A stretch of DNA of 14,565 bases from assembly GCA_023442215.1 (NCBI GenBank), contig JAEZMP010000408.1:1-14565 (forward strand), read 5' to 3'. Below are positions 14,516 to 14,565 of the stretch, in pieces (position 1 is the first letter of the stretch; each line of letters starts with the position of its first letter). The notes under the pieces were generated by a model. The model did not search any database. It saw only the letters and a list, made by a program, of their open reading frames with translations, and had not been told where the DNA came from. This stretch comes from Pseudomonadota bacterium. Its GTDB lineage: Bacteria; Pseudomonadota; Alphaproteobacteria; Rhizobiales; Segnochrobactraceae. Made by a program: the position numbers and the translations under genes.

Positions 14516-14565
<50 letters not shown>

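Overview
This window is very GC-rich bacterial DNA with ordinary chromosomal gene content. A SciP/DUF1153 gene (CtrA inhibitor, essentially alphaproteobacterial), an ExoD-family membrane protein, a DUF1194 protein and a Rhodobacter-type phospholipid N-methyltransferase-like gene point to an alphaproteobacterium, most likely of the Hyphomicrobiales (Rhizobiales). Genus cannot be fixed from the sequence alone. The window ends in a run of 50 G that is almost certainly a sequencing or assembly artefact at a contig end.

Layout. (1) 1-276, minus: sciP, followed by a 596-bp divergent intergenic region with a candidate sciP control region and a good sigma-70-like promoter for mnmA. (2) 873-2830, plus: mnmA (tRNA 2-thiouridylase) and a SAM methyltransferase resembling PmtA, 20 nt apart. 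(3) A short convergent gap with an imperfect hairpin. (4) 6183-2920, minus: exoD, then a CorC/HlyC-type CBS membrane protein, then a DUF1624 acyltransferase-like membrane protein with a Cys-rich tail; the last two are 24 nt apart. (5) A 529-bp divergent region with a candidate exoD promoter, a palindrome at its start site, a leader hairpin and an 11-bp direct repeat exactly 100 bp apart. (6) 6713-7513, plus: a lipoprotein L,D-transpeptidase ending in a very clear intrinsic terminator. (7) 7742-10702, plus: pabB-pabA-pabC, the complete set for making p-aminobenzoate from chorismate for folate; pabB and pabA overlap as ATGA. (8) 10793-11647, plus: a secreted DUF1194 (von Willebrand A-like) protein. 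(9) 14515-11624, minus: a 963-residue sedolisin (S53) serine-carboxyl peptidase with a C-terminal DUF4114 domain and no visible Sec signal; its 3' end overlaps the DUF1194 gene by 24 nt.

How the genes fit together. Most are housekeeping: cell-cycle control, tRNA modification, membrane lipid and envelope functions, peptidoglycan cross-linking and folate precursor synthesis. The S53-DUF4114 protein is the most accessory-looking gene. I see no IS element, prophage, CRISPR array, tRNA/rRNA gene or defence cassette. The least expected observations are a pair of related palindromic elements in two unrelated intergenic gaps, the structured exoD/ldt divergent region, the substitution in PabC at a PLP-contacting Glu position, and the architecture of the S53 protein. 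I did not find convincing evidence for a new multi-gene system.
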